A stretch of DNA of 64,000 nucleotides, taken from positions 18,717 through 82,716 of the forward strand of contig JBBDWL010000116.1 of the NCBI GenBank assembly GCA_040902895.1. Reading direction: 5' to 3'. The stretch comes from JALYRV01 sp040902895. Its GTDB lineage: Bacteria; Acidobacteriota; Vicinamibacteria; Vicinamibacterales; SCN-69-37. A program made the translations under genes and the position numbers. Below are positions 52,929 through 63,726 of the stretch, piece after piece. Position 1 is the first letter of the stretch. Every line of letters starts with the position of its first letter. The notes under the pieces were generated by a model. It was not told the DNA's origin. It did no database searches and saw only the letters and a list, made by a program, of their open reading frames with translations.

Positions 52929-55159
52929 CGCATGCTCCATCGCAGGCCGACGCGCACCGCGCGGCCGATTTCGGGCCGGTAGATCGGCGCCGGCGTGCCG
53001 TCGGCACCGGCGATATTCGTATTGGGATCGCGGTTATCGGCGGCGTTGTCGACGGCCCCGAAGATCTCGAGCCCAACGGGCAGCCGTTTCGCAGCGTAGA
53101 GATCGAACAGCGCGTACGCCGGCGCTTCTTCGAGCGGCGACGAGCCGCCGCGGCCCGACGTTGCGATCCACGAGCTGAAAAACGATCCGCGGATTTCAGC
53201 GCGAACGCCGCGCGCGAGCGACACCCAGGTCACACGCGCCATGCCCTGATGGCGGTGGCGTCCCGCGAGCGGCTCGTCCGTCTCGCCGTCAATCGCATCG
53301 AGAAACGTGTACGCGCCCGCGATCTGCACGCCGTTGCCCAGCTCTGTGTGGCCATCGACCTCTACGCCCTGTGTGACGACCGAGCGGACGTTGCGATAGT
53401 GAAAGAGCAGGCGCCCGAGCTGCGGCGCGAACACAGGATCGATGCCTTCAGCTGCAAGCACCGCCGCGCGCTGCGCCGGCGACCTCAGGAAACCCAGCGA
53501 CACCGCTTCGATCAGGTTGTCGACGTCGTTATGAAACGCGTTGACGCCGACGCGCATCCGCGACGAGGGCGTGAAATCGGCGCCGGCCTGCCAGCTGCGC
53601 GACGATTCCGGTCCCAGATTCGGATTGCCAATGACCTGATAGACATTGGCGGCCGGCACGAATCGATAGAACAGCTGCCCGAGATCGGGCGCGCGGAAGC
53701 CTTCGCCAAACGACGCGCGAAGCCGCAGCGCGTCGGTCACGCGCGCGTTGACGGCGGCTTTCGGCGAGAAGGCGGAGCCGAAAATGGAATGGCGATCGTA
53801 GCGGCCGCCGACAGTCAGCGTCATCCGCGAGCCGACGTTGACGCGGTCCTGCGCCCAAATTACCGCCGTGTCGGCGGCATGGCCGTCCTCATCGCGCACC
53901 CGGTTATGGCCCGCATACTTGTTGGAAGAACCCTCGACGCCGATCTGAAGAAGATGCCGCTCGCCGCGCGCGTGGCTCAGCGTGGCGTCGGCCTTCGACA
54001 ACGACTCGTACAGCGTGTCGGGCGACGCCGATGACGACTCATCGAAGCGCGTGCCGTACGCGCGCACCTCGATCGACGTGCGGGCCCCGGCCTGCCACTC
54101 GGCGCTGGCACCGCCGGCAAACGACGTGTCGTCGACGTCGACGCTGGTGACGCCGGACGACGTGAGAGCCCGCCCGCGCTCGGTGTTGTCATAGCCGGAT
54201 CCATTGAATGACACACGCAGCCCGGGCCGGACGTCGCCCCGCACGCGCGTGAAGGCGTCGGTGCGCGTGAACGCCGCGCCGGTCGTGTCGGCCGTCGACG
54301 GCGTGAGGTCGAACGCGTCGCGCGCCGACCGCGACGCACTGCCGAACAGCGCGACGCCGCCCACGGGCGTCCCGAACGTGACGCTCAGATCGCGCCGGCC
54401 ATGCTCGCCGGCGGCCGCCGACACCTCTCCCTCACGCCGGTTGATCTCGCGCGGGATCAGATTGATGACGCCGCCGATCGCATCCGATCCGAACAGCGCG
54501 GATGCCGCGCCCTTCACGACCTCGACGCGATCGAGCCTGTGCGTGGTCTGCCGATCCAGGTTGATCGCGCCGCTCTTGATGCCGCGCGCGCCCGCGATCG
54601 GCTGGCCGTCGATGAGCACGAGCACCTGGCGCGAATCGATGCCCTGCACCTGTTCGCCCGCCACGCCCGTACCTTCGGATCCTCGGCGCGTGAGCACGCC
54701 GGGCAGCTCACGCAAGGCGTCGCCAACCGTCGTCCGCGCCGTGTCGGTCAGTCGGTCGCGCGTCAAGACCGACACGGGTGTCGACAGCGACTCGCGAAGC
54801 GCCTCCTGCCGCGAGGCGGAGACGACGGTGACTTGCTCACTGAATGCCGACGGCGAGAGCGTGAGCTCGAGGCGGCGGCCCGGCTCGGCGTCGGCCGATG
54901 CGGCCGCGAAGCCGTCGAGCGTCGCGAGCACGCGATAGCGTCCCCCGGCCAGGCCGGCGAACGTGAATGCGCCGCGCTCGTCGGTGACGCCGACACGCTC
55001 GAAGCGGGTCGCGAGATTGGTGAGGACGATCGAGACGCCCGGCGCCGGAAGGCCGGAAGGATCGATGACGCGGCCGGCGATGACGGATGGCGGGGCCGCG
55101 GGTGACTGCTGACTTGATGCGGCGCTCAGCGCCGCAAGGAACACGAGAAGAGTGATCAC
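52925..55159 (-). CDS. TonB-dependent receptor with N-terminal carboxypeptidase-regulatory-like domain
   Basis: 744 residues from a GTG at 55159 (earlier TTG at 55228 is possible but lies on the promoter). Signal peptide, then a beta-sandwich (IAGRVIDPSGLPAPGVSIVL), then a plug (LRELPGVLTRRGSEG, VEVVKGAASALFGSDAIGGVINLI) and a barrel. The plug is of the classic siderophore/cobalamin type, unlike the Oar-type receptor at 43694. It heads the operon with the CbiX-like gene and is downstream of the CHRD gene. Confidence 0.88.
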   Translation of the reverse strand: MITLLVFLAALSAASSQQSPAAPPSVIAGRVIDPSGLPAPGVSIVLTNLATRFERVGVTDERGAFTFAGLAGGRYRVLATLDGFAAASADAEPGRRLELTLSPSAFSEQVTVVSASRQEALRESLSTPVSVLTRDRLTDTARTTVGDALRELPGVLTRRGSEGTGVAGEQVQGIDSRQVLVLIDGQPIAGARGIKSGAINLDRQTTHRLDRVEVVKGAASALFGSDAIGGVINLIPREINRREGEVSAAAGEHGRRDLSVTFGTPVGGVALFGSASRSARDAFDLTPSTADTTGAAFTRTDAFTRVRGDVRPGLRVSFNGSGYDNTERGRALTSSGVTSVDVDDTSFAGGASAEWQAGARTSIEVRAYGTRFDESSSASPDTLYESLSKADATLSHARGERHLLQIGVEGSSNKYAGHNRVRDEDGHAADTAVIWAQDRVNVGSRMTLTVGGRYDRHSIFGSAFSPKAAVNARVTDALRLRASFGEGFRAPDLGQLFYRFVPAANVYQVIGNPNLGPESSRSWQAGADFTPSSRMRVGVNAFHNDVDNLIEAVSLGFLRSPAQRAAVLAAEGIDPVFAPQLGRLLFHYRNVRSVVTQGVEVDGHTELGNGVQIAGAYTFLDAIDGETDEPLAGRHRHQGMARVTWVSLARGVRAEIRGSFFSSWIATSGRGGSSPLEEAPAYALFDLYAAKRLPVGLEIFGAVDNAADNRDPNTNIAGADGTPAPIYRPEIGRAVRVGLRWSMR

Positions 55160-55167
55160 GATACCTG

Positions 55168-55193
55168 CCTTAGTGAGAAGGGTCTCAATTAGG
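55168..55193 (-). promoter_or_regulatory. Inverted repeat in the leader of the TonB receptor gene
   Basis: Arms CCTTAGTGAGA and TCTCAATTAGG, 9 of 11 positions symmetric, flank AGGG. It lies between the -10 hexamer and the GTG start, so it could be an operator or a leader hairpin. A related TCTCATTTA half-site lies at the end of the CHRD gene (55246-55254). Confidence 0.5.
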
Positions 55194-55200
55194 CGAGCAT

Positions 55201-55228
55201 CGTATATCCGACCAAAATAGTCGGTCAA
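55201..55228 (-). promoter_or_regulatory. Promoter with TetR-like operator for the TonB receptor operon
   Basis: On the minus strand TTGACC (55228-55223) and TATACG (55206-55201) are 16 bases apart. Between and over them is an inverted repeat at 55208-55224 (CCGAC and GTCGG around TATTTTG), the kind of palindrome bound by TetR-family repressors. No TetR gene is in this window. Confidence 0.5.
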
Positions 55229-55247
55229 CTAGAAAATGCGATGAGTC

Positions 55248-55802
55248 TCATTTAAGGGCGGAGTGGCAGGCGGCCCGTTCGACGGGCGCCGCATCCCCGA
55301 GGGCCGCAAGCAGCTTCGCGGCGGCCGCCACGTCGATCGGACGCCACTGATCGCGCACTTCGCCGGGACCGAACTTCACCGTATGGATGTCGACGTAGGC
55401 GTCGGTGGCGAGCAGCGCCTTCTTCTGTTCGTCGTTCAACGTGACGGCGCCGTAAAAAATGCCGCTGCGCTCGTCGGCGTTCAGTTTCACCTGCAGGCCG
55501 TGAAAGTACGGGGTGGTGATGCCGGGCGCGCCTCGATGGAGATGAACGCCAGGGTCATTCGGCGTCTTGACCGCATCGCGCAGCGGACTGCTCAGCCCCG
55601 TGAAGCTGCCGTGCACCGTGAAGCGGTTGCCGACGAGCACGCCTGTCGCTTTGGAGCTGGCCGCTGTTTTAATGGCGGCGGGCGCGACGAATCGGCCCTG
55701 CAGGTCGGCGACGAAAACCAGGACGTCGTGTGAGGCCGTCTGCGCATGTCCCGTGGAGGCCATCGCTGTGGTGACGGCGAGAAGAATGACCAGCTTTCGC
55801 AT
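55248..55802 (-). CDS. CHRD-domain exported protein
   Basis: 184 residues from an ATG at 55802, preceded by the ribosome site GGGAGG. Signal peptide MRKLVILLAVTTAMASTGHA. The CHRD features are HLHRGAPGITTPYF and the C-terminal DAYVDIHTVKFGPGEVRDQ. CHRD domains occur in secreted proteins; bacterial function is unclear. It is divergent from the selenoprotein gene (18-base gap). Confidence 0.8.
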   Translation of the reverse strand: MRKLVILLAVTTAMASTGHAQTASHDVLVFVADLQGRFVAPAAIKTAASSKATGVLVGNRFTVHGSFTGLSSPLRDAVKTPNDPGVHLHRGAPGITTPYFHGLQVKLNADERSGIFYGAVTLNDEQKKALLATDAYVDIHTVKFGPGEVRDQWRPIDVAAAAKLLAALGDAAPVERAACHSALK

Positions 55803-55819
55803 TGCGTTAGAATCCTCCC

Positions 55820-56839
55820 ATGCGAGTGCTTTTCGCAAGTCTGGCGGTGCTGGCCGTCGCACAGGTCGACGTCAACCGTCTTGGACCCGCGGTTGGCGCT
55901 GCGGCCCCAGCGTTCTCGCTGGTCGATCAGCACGGACGCACCCGGACGCTCGCCTCGGTCGCCGGTCCGAAAGGCACCATGCTGGTGTTCTTCCGGTCGG
56001 CCGACTGGTGACCCTATTGCCGCACGCAGCTCGTGGAGCTGCAAAGCCACCTCGAAGAAATACGCGCCAAGGGGCTTGGCCTGGCGGCGATGAGCTACGA
56101 TTCGCGCGAGACGCTCGCGGCGTTTGCGGCGAAGCACGGCATCGCGTTTCCGCTGCTGTCCGACACCGGGTCGGCCACGATTCGCCGATGGGGGATTCTC
56201 AACCACGAAGCCAGTGACAGGGAGGCCGGCATTCCCCATCCAGGCACATTCGTCATCGACACACGTGGGCGAATCGTCTCGCGCGCGTTCGAGACCGAAT
56301 ATCAGGTACGGCAGACCGCGCCGGCTGTGCTCGCCGCCGCTCAGACAGGCACGTCGAGGCAGGCGCCGAAACCCGCGAAGCAGCCCCGCACGATCCAGGC
56401 GCGCCAGCTGTCTGTGACGACGTCGCAGTCCGACGTCACGGCTGCGCCCGGCACCAGGCTGTCGCTGAACGTCGACGTGTTTCCGAAACCGAAGATGCAC
56501 GTCTATGCGCCGGAACAGACCGGCGGATACATCCGCATCGAGCTCGATCTCGATGACGACCCGGCATTCACGTCCGCGAAGCCGGTGTTCCCCAAGGCGT
56601 CGAACTACTATTTCGCGCCATTGGAGGAAACGTTCAAGGTCTTCGACGCGCCGTTCCGCATCCGGCAGGACGTGACGATTGCGCTCACGCCCGAGCTGCG
56701 GCGCCGCGCCGCCTCGAATGACACGCTGGCAATTACGGGGACGCTCAAATACCAGGCCTGCGACGACGAGGTCTGTTATCGCCCGGATGAGGCGAAGGTG
56801 TTCTGGAGCGTAGCGCTGAAGCCGCTGGTCAGGCGGTGA
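55820..56839 (+). CDS. Selenocysteine-containing peroxiredoxin-like/DsbD-alpha fusion (in-frame TGA at 56009)
   Basis: 339 residues if the TGA at 56009-56011 is read as selenocysteine (residue 64). The N-terminal AhpC/TSA-like domain runs FSLVDQHGRTRTLASVAG, FFRSADW, Sec, PYCRTQLVELQ. The stop falls exactly where redox proteins of this type have the first Cys of CPYC, giving UPYC. The frame continues without interruption into a peroxiredoxin-type second half (GTFVIDTRGRIVSRAF) and then a DsbD N-terminal-like domain with YQACDDEVCYRP. Likely an exported thiol-oxidoreductase or reductant-transfer protein. The stop overlaps the next start (GTGA). A split gene call would give a 63-residue stub and a truncated downstream protein. 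Confidence 0.82.
56026..56042 (+). promoter_or_regulatory. Candidate bacterial SECIS hairpin
   Basis: Perfect 7-bp stem GCAGCTC / GAGCTGC with a GTG loop. The loop starts 22 nt after the last base of the TGA (56011 to 56033) and opens with G, fitting the usual bSECIS rule of a loop 16-37 nt downstream with a guanosine in the first two positions. The stem is also coding, as is normal for bacteria. Confidence 0.65.
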
Positions 56840-57210
56840 TCTGGCTGGCGATAGGCGCCGGCGGGGCCCTGGGCGCCATGGCGCGCCACGGCGTCAATCA
56901 TCTCGTCCACCAGCGCGCGCTGTCGGCGACCTTTCCCTTCGGGATTCTGGTCGTCAACGTCGCCGGATCGTTCGCAATTGGCATCATCGCGGGCCTGCTC
57001 GCCCACAACCGGCTCGAGCTGTCCTATACGGCCCGCACGTTCGTGATCGTGGGCTTTCTGGGCGGGTTCACGACGTTTTCGTCGTTCAGCCTCGATACGC
57101 TCGCGCTCGTCCGCGACGGTCACCTCGGCCAGGCGATATGGAACGTCGCCGGGCAAGTGGGTCTGAGCCTGCTCGGCGTCTGGTCCGGGTGGTGGCTCGC
57201 GACAAAATAA
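56836..57210 (+). CDS. crcB: Fluoride ion channel CrcB/FluC
   Basis: 124 residues, four membrane helices. The signatures GAGGALGAMARH, GILVVNVAGSFAIGI and GFLGGFTTFSSFSLDT are those of the Fluc channel. GTG start at 56836 overlaps the selenoprotein stop. No fluoride riboswitch is seen upstream; expression depends on the upstream gene. Confidence 0.95.
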   Translation: MIWLAIGAGGALGAMARHGVNHLVHQRALSATFPFGILVVNVAGSFAIGIIAGLLAHNRLELSYTARTFVIVGFLGGFTTFSSFSLDTLALVRDGHLGQAIWNVAGQVGLSLLGVWSGWWLATK

Positions 57211-57295
57211 GCCGGGCGTAATAAACGTTCCGGCCCGTTTGCCAGTAATCTCTGTATCCGATAATCTCCGGCAGTTTCCGAGGAGCTTCCTTTAC

Positions 57296-59911
<2,616 letters not shown>

Positions 59912-59944
59912 GAGTTGGTGAGTTAAAAGTTAAGAATTACTGAG

Positions 59945-59977
59945 AAGGGCCGTTCGGGCTATGACCGAGCGGCCCTT
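59945..59977 (+). terminator. Terminator-like hairpin after the zinc protease
   Basis: Arms AAGGGCCGTTCGG and CCGAGCGGCCCTT pair over 13 positions with one mismatch, loop GCTATGA, then GCTGTTT. It probably ends the transcript of the 57296 gene. Confidence 0.7.
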
Positions 59978-60059
59978 GCTGTTTAACCGCTCGTCGGCCG
60001 GCACGTCTCCTGTCCACATGGCTTGATTCCTGCTAGCACCGGCGTCGAGGAGAGATCCG

Positions 60060-60212
60060 ATGGAGAAGGATCCTGTGTGCGGAATGGACGTCGACCCGGC
60101 TACCGCTGCCGGTACAAGCTTGCACAATGGAAAGATGTATTACTTCTGTTCCATTGGATGCAAGGAAATGTTTGACGCCGATCCCTCGAAGTACGTCGAG
60201 CCCAGCCCCTGA
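60060..60212 (+). CDS. YHS-domain protein
   Basis: 50 residues: MEKDPVCGMDVDPATAA, then MYYFCSIGCKEMFDADPSKY. CGM and the C-x3-C arrangement with YYFCS are the YHS signature, proposed to bind copper or iron and often seen in heavy-metal contexts. A GAGGAGAG ribosome site lies 6-8 bases upstream. No metal pump is nearby. Confidence 0.88.
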   Translation: MEKDPVCGMDVDPATAAGTSLHNGKMYYFCSIGCKEMFDADPSKYVEPSP

Positions 60213-60286
60213 TTCATTGCAGACTCGCTGGTTGACGATCTCGCATTGAGGGCGGTTCGACTTATCATCGGACGGCCCTTCGTCTC

Positions 60287-61654
60287 ATGAATCGTCAATC
60301 CGAGATCATCAACCTTCAGTTCCTCTTGGCTGCCGGCGCCGTGGCGAGCGCCGCCATCGCCTGGATCGGCTTTGGCGGTTTGCCGCTCGGTTCCCCGAGG
60401 TTCCTCGCGGCCGCCGGCCTTGCCGCAGCTGGCTACGGCGTCGCATTGGTCCTCGCGCCACGCACGGCGTGCACGCGCTGGGCGCTGCTGGCCGTGGCCA
60501 TCCTCACCATTTTCATGCGGGTGCCGCCGGCGATGATTCCGGTCGGCGGCGGCAGCGACATGCTGCGCTATATCTGGGACGCGCGCGCGCAGCGCGCCGG
60601 CGTCAGCCCCTATGTCGCGGTGCCCGCGAATCCGCAGTACGCGCATCTGCACACGCCGCAGACGCGCAAGATGAACAACACCAACATCCCGAGTCCGTAT
60701 CCTCCAGGGGCGCAGTTGTTCTTCCGCGCTGTGACGTCGATTCACGAGTCGACCACCGCCTTGAAAATCGCCCTCGTCGCCTGCGATCTGATGATTGCCG
60801 GCATCCTTGTGTTCTGGCTGCGATCCGCGGGCCGCAATCCGCTGCTGGCGATGGCCTATGCGTGGAATCCGATCGTCGTGCTCGAGGTCGCACACAGCGG
60901 GCATCTGGATGTCGCGGGTGCCCTCGCGGTGACGATTGCCGCCTTCGCGCTTGCGCGCGGGCGCCAGTGGCTGTCGGTAGGCGCGCTTGCCGCCGGCATT
61001 GCGATCAAGTTCCTGCCGATTGTGCTGCTGCCGCTGTACTGGAAGCGCGTGCGAATCGCGCATGCGGCATTCGGCGCCGCGATTCTGGGCGGGCTCTATC
61101 TGCTGTTTCTGGATCCGCGCGGCGACACCGTTCCGCTCGGCTCGGTCACGAACATGGTGCGCACCTTCCGTTTCAACGGTCCGGTCTTTAAGGCCATCGA
61201 GTTCGTGTCGACCCCGTGGCTGGCCGCTGGTGTGGGCGTTACGGCGGGCCTGGCGTGCGCGATCCTGATGCGCCAGCGGCTTGCGGCCGGAGATCCCGCC
61301 GCGTGGGCCTGGCCGATGGCCGCCGCGCTCGTATGCTCGCCCGTGATCTATCCGTGGTACCTGCTCTGGCTGACGCCGTTCTTCATCTCCGCGCTGACGG
61401 CGCCGCTGATGCTCTGGACCATCCTGATCCCGACGGTCTACATCGTCTGGTATGGGATGGCGTCGGGTGCGCCATGGGCCGTGCCAATCTGGCTCGGGCT
61501 GCTGGAATTCGGCAGCCTGGTCGGCGCCACCATCTGGATGATCCGCCGGAGGCGCGATCGGCTACAGCTCGCGTACGCCGTGGCTGCGAATCAGAAAATA
61601 GGTGGCGACGATCGACAGCAGCACGCCGTTGACGATGAGCACGGTGGGCGCTGA
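60287..61654 (+). CDS. GT-C/GT87-like polyprenol-phosphate mannosyltransferase
   Basis: 455 residues with about ten membrane helices. The periplasmic loop signature GGGSDMLRYIWDARAQRAGVSPY matches the MptA/B-like family that uses polyprenyl-phosphate mannose. Further acidic/aromatic motifs (SPYPPGAQLFFRA, EVAHSGHLDVAG) support it. The last 93 bases overlap the convergent MFS gene, and the 30-residue C-terminal tail there is likely not functional. Confidence 0.82.
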   Translation: MNRQSEIINLQFLLAAGAVASAAIAWIGFGGLPLGSPRFLAAAGLAAAGYGVALVLAPRTACTRWALLAVAILTIFMRVPPAMIPVGGGSDMLRYIWDARAQRAGVSPYVAVPANPQYAHLHTPQTRKMNNTNIPSPYPPGAQLFFRAVTSIHESTTALKIALVACDLMIAGILVFWLRSAGRNPLLAMAYAWNPIVVLEVAHSGHLDVAGALAVTIAAFALARGRQWLSVGALAAGIAIKFLPIVLLPLYWKRVRIAHAAFGAAILGGLYLLFLDPRGDTVPLGSVTNMVRTFRFNGPVFKAIEFVSTPWLAAGVGVTAGLACAILMRQRLAAGDPAAWAWPMAAALVCSPVIYPWYLLWLTPFFISALTAPLMLWTILIPTVYIVWYGMASGAPWAVPIWLGLLEFGSLVGATIWMIRRRRDRLQLAYAVAANQKIGGDDRQQHAVDDEHGGR

Positions 61655-62848
61655 GAGATAGCTGGCGGCGGCGCCGCTGGCGAACGCCCCGATCGGCCCG
61701 CCGCCGCGCAGCGCCAGCATGTAGATGCTCATCACACGTCCGCGCAGATGATCGGGCACCACGAGCTGCACCAGCGAGCTGCTCAACGAAAACACCATCA
61801 TGAACGCGCCGCCGCAGATGAACAGCAGCAGATAGCTGACCGTCAGCGAGCGCGTCATGGCGAAGATCACGATTAACAACCCGAATCCCACCTGAATCGA
61901 CAGCAGCGCGCGGCCCATGTGCCTGAAGCGGCCGAGACCCGCGACGATCAACGCGCCGCCAATCGCGCCCAGGCCCTGCGCGGCCATCAGGCCCGAGAGC
62001 CGCGTTTCGGGCGCGGCGGTGCCGACCAGCACATCCTTCGCGAAGATGGGCAGGAACGTGATGAGCGGCATGGCGAGAAACGTGCTCATGAAGACGAGCA
62101 GCGTCAGCATGCGCAGCGCCGGCTCACCACGCATGTAGCGCAGGCCGCCCTTCAGGTCTTCCATGATTCGCGCGGGATTCTCCTGCGGCGTGTGCACGAC
62201 CCTGAGCGACAGCAGCGCGACGATCACGACAAAAAACGAGAGGCCGTTCAGAAAGAAGCAGCCGGCGGCGCCCGCCAGCAGCAGCACGGGCGTGCCGAGC
62301 ATCGGACCGAGCACGCGCGAGAGGTTGAACTGGATCGAGTTGAGCGCGATGGCGTTCGGCAGATCCTTGCGCGGCACGAGCGACGGGATCAGCGACTGAT
62401 AGGCAGGTCCGCCGAAGGCCTGGCCGCATCCCGAGATGAACGACAGCGCGAGCACGTGCCAGATCTCGATGCGGCCGGTCCAGACCAGCGCGCCCAGGGC
62501 GAACGCCGATGCCGCCTGCACGATCTGCGAGCCGACGAGCAGCCGCCGGCGATCGTGGCGATCGGCGATCACGCCGCCAATCAGCGTGAAAAGGATGATG
62601 GGCAGCTGATTGAGCAGATCGTCGAGCCCGAGGTAGAAGGCCGACCCGGTCAGGCTGAGCACGAGCCAGCTCTGCGCGTATTTCTGCATCCACGTCCCGA
62701 TGGTCGAAATCAGGGCGCCCCACCAGATCACCCGGAAATCGCGATGCCGGAATGCGGCGGACACGCGGAGGAGAAAGCCTTCGCGGGGTGATGGAAGCTG
62801 GATTCCGAGTTGGGGGTCGGTCGGGGACGGGTGCGACAAGAGCGTCAA
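61562..62848 (-). CDS. MFS transporter (EntS-like exporter)
   Basis: 428 residues, 12 membrane helices, from a TTG at 62848 (no better start is seen). MFS motif A is GGVIADRHDRRRLL. The segment PLITFLPIFAKDVLVG and the SSSLVQLVVPDHLRGRVMSIYML ending are typical of the enterobactin exporter-like branch. Substrate unknown. Confidence 0.88.
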   Translation of the reverse strand: MTLLSHPSPTDPQLGIQLPSPREGFLLRVSAAFRHRDFRVIWWGALISTIGTWMQKYAQSWLVLSLTGSAFYLGLDDLLNQLPIILFTLIGGVIADRHDRRRLLVGSQIVQAASAFALGALVWTGRIEIWHVLALSFISGCGQAFGGPAYQSLIPSLVPRKDLPNAIALNSIQFNLSRVLGPMLGTPVLLLAGAAGCFFLNGLSFFVVIVALLSLRVVHTPQENPARIMEDLKGGLRYMRGEPALRMLTLLVFMSTFLAMPLITFLPIFAKDVLVGTAAPETRLSGLMAAQGLGAIGGALIVAGLGRFRHMGRALLSIQVGFGLLIVIFAMTRSLTVSYLLLFICGGAFMMVFSLSSSLVQLVVPDHLRGRVMSIYMLALRGGGPIGAFASGAAASYLSAPTVLIVNGVLLSIVATYFLIRSHGVREL

Positions 62849-62853
62849 TTGTA

Positions 62854-62893
62854 TTTGGTGGTTTGGTGATCTGGTGATCTGGTGATTTGGTGA
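62854..62893 (+). repeat. 8-bp tandem repeat in the MFS/imuA divergent gap
   Basis: Five units of TTTGGTGA with C/T and A/G variants, filling most of the 53-base gap between divergent genes. A two-unit version occurs on the minus strand before moxR (5045-5059), so this is a recurrent intergenic element in this genome. Confidence 0.8.
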
Positions 62894-62901
62894 TTTCTGC
62901 T

Positions 62902-63726
62902 ATGCTTCGTCAGAAAGGCGAAGATAAGGCGAAAATGCTGGCCCGCGCGACGCTCGAATCCCTCCTCAAAGATCGCAAGCTGGATCGCACGATTGCTGTT
63001 TTTCCACCCCTCCGCGTCCTCGTCCCCCCAATCGATCTCGTCGTCCCGACCGGCCATGCCCGGGTGGATCAGTGTCTGGAAGGCGGGTGGCCGCGGGGGC
63101 ACCTGTCGGAGCTGTGTGGACCGGCCGGTGCCGGCCGCACCACGCTCATGGTCGGCACGCTCGAGCGTGTCACGCGCGAAGGGGAGCTGGCGGCGCTGGT
63201 GGATGCGGCCGATCGGTTCGACCCGGTGCCGGCCGCAGCGCGCGGGGTCGTGCTCGAGCGGCTGTTGTGGGTGCGGGGCGTTGTGGCCGATCGCTCCCTG
63301 TGGATTGATGTGTCGCGAGGGAGCGGAGCGGGGCGCCGGGGCCCCGCGAGCGACCGAGCTAGGCGGGGTGCAGGGGTCCCCGCCGGAGAAATTATCCGGT
63401 CTTTGACGCAGGCCCTGCGCGCGTTCGATCTGATTCTTCGCGCCGGCGGATTTGCGGTGGCCGTGCTCGATTTGAGCGGCGTGCCGGCGCGCGTCATCAA
63501 GCGCCTGCCTTTTACCACCTGGCTTCGTCTCGGCCGCAGCGTCGAAGGCTCGCGGACGGCCGCACTGGTGATGGTCGACGAGCCGACGGCGCCGAGCGCC
63601 GGCGGCGTGTCGCTGGAGCTGCAGCCGGCGCCGGCGCGCTGGCGCGGATCGTCAGACCTGAGCCGCGTGTTCGAGGGGCCGTCGCTCGCGCCGCGCGTGC
63701 GCGGCTTCAAACGGGTGATCTCATGA
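62902..63726 (+). CDS. imuA: ImuA-like RecA-fold protein
   Basis: 274 residues from the ATG at 62902. RecA-like core with GPAGAGRTT (about 73-81, with Arg in place of the usual Lys, as is common in ImuA) and SELCGPAGA. ImuA partners the ImuB polymerase in damage-induced mutagenesis. Residues about 138-162 are encoded by the dispersed GC-rich repeat, inserted in frame. The stop overlaps imuB (ATGA). Confidence 0.8.
   Translation: MLRQKGEDKAKMLARATLESLLKDRKLDRTIAVFPPLRVLVPPIDLVVPTGHARVDQCLEGGWPRGHLSELCGPAGAGRTTLMVGTLERVTREGELAALVDAADRFDPVPAAARGVVLERLLWVRGVVADRSLWIDVSRGSGAGRRGPASDRARRGAGVPAGEIIRSLTQALRAFDLILRAGGFAVAVLDLSGVPARVIKRLPFTTWLRLGRSVEGSRTAALVMVDEPTAPSAGGVSLELQPAPARWRGSSDLSRVFEGPSLAPRVRGFKRVIS
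63315..63386 (+). repeat. Dispersed GC-rich hairpin repeat, copy C, inside imuA
   Basis: 72 bp, near-identical to copy A. Its length is 24 codons exactly, so the imuA frame is preserved across the insertion. The encoded peptide is Arg/Gly/Ala-rich and unlike the flanking RecA-fold sequence. Confidence 0.88.

Noticed and set aside
56009..56011. TGA as a simple nonsense mutation or pseudogene
   Set aside because: It falls exactly on the redox Cys position, the frame is intact on both sides, and a bSECIS-like hairpin follows. Selenocysteine fits better, though the Sec machinery is outside the window.
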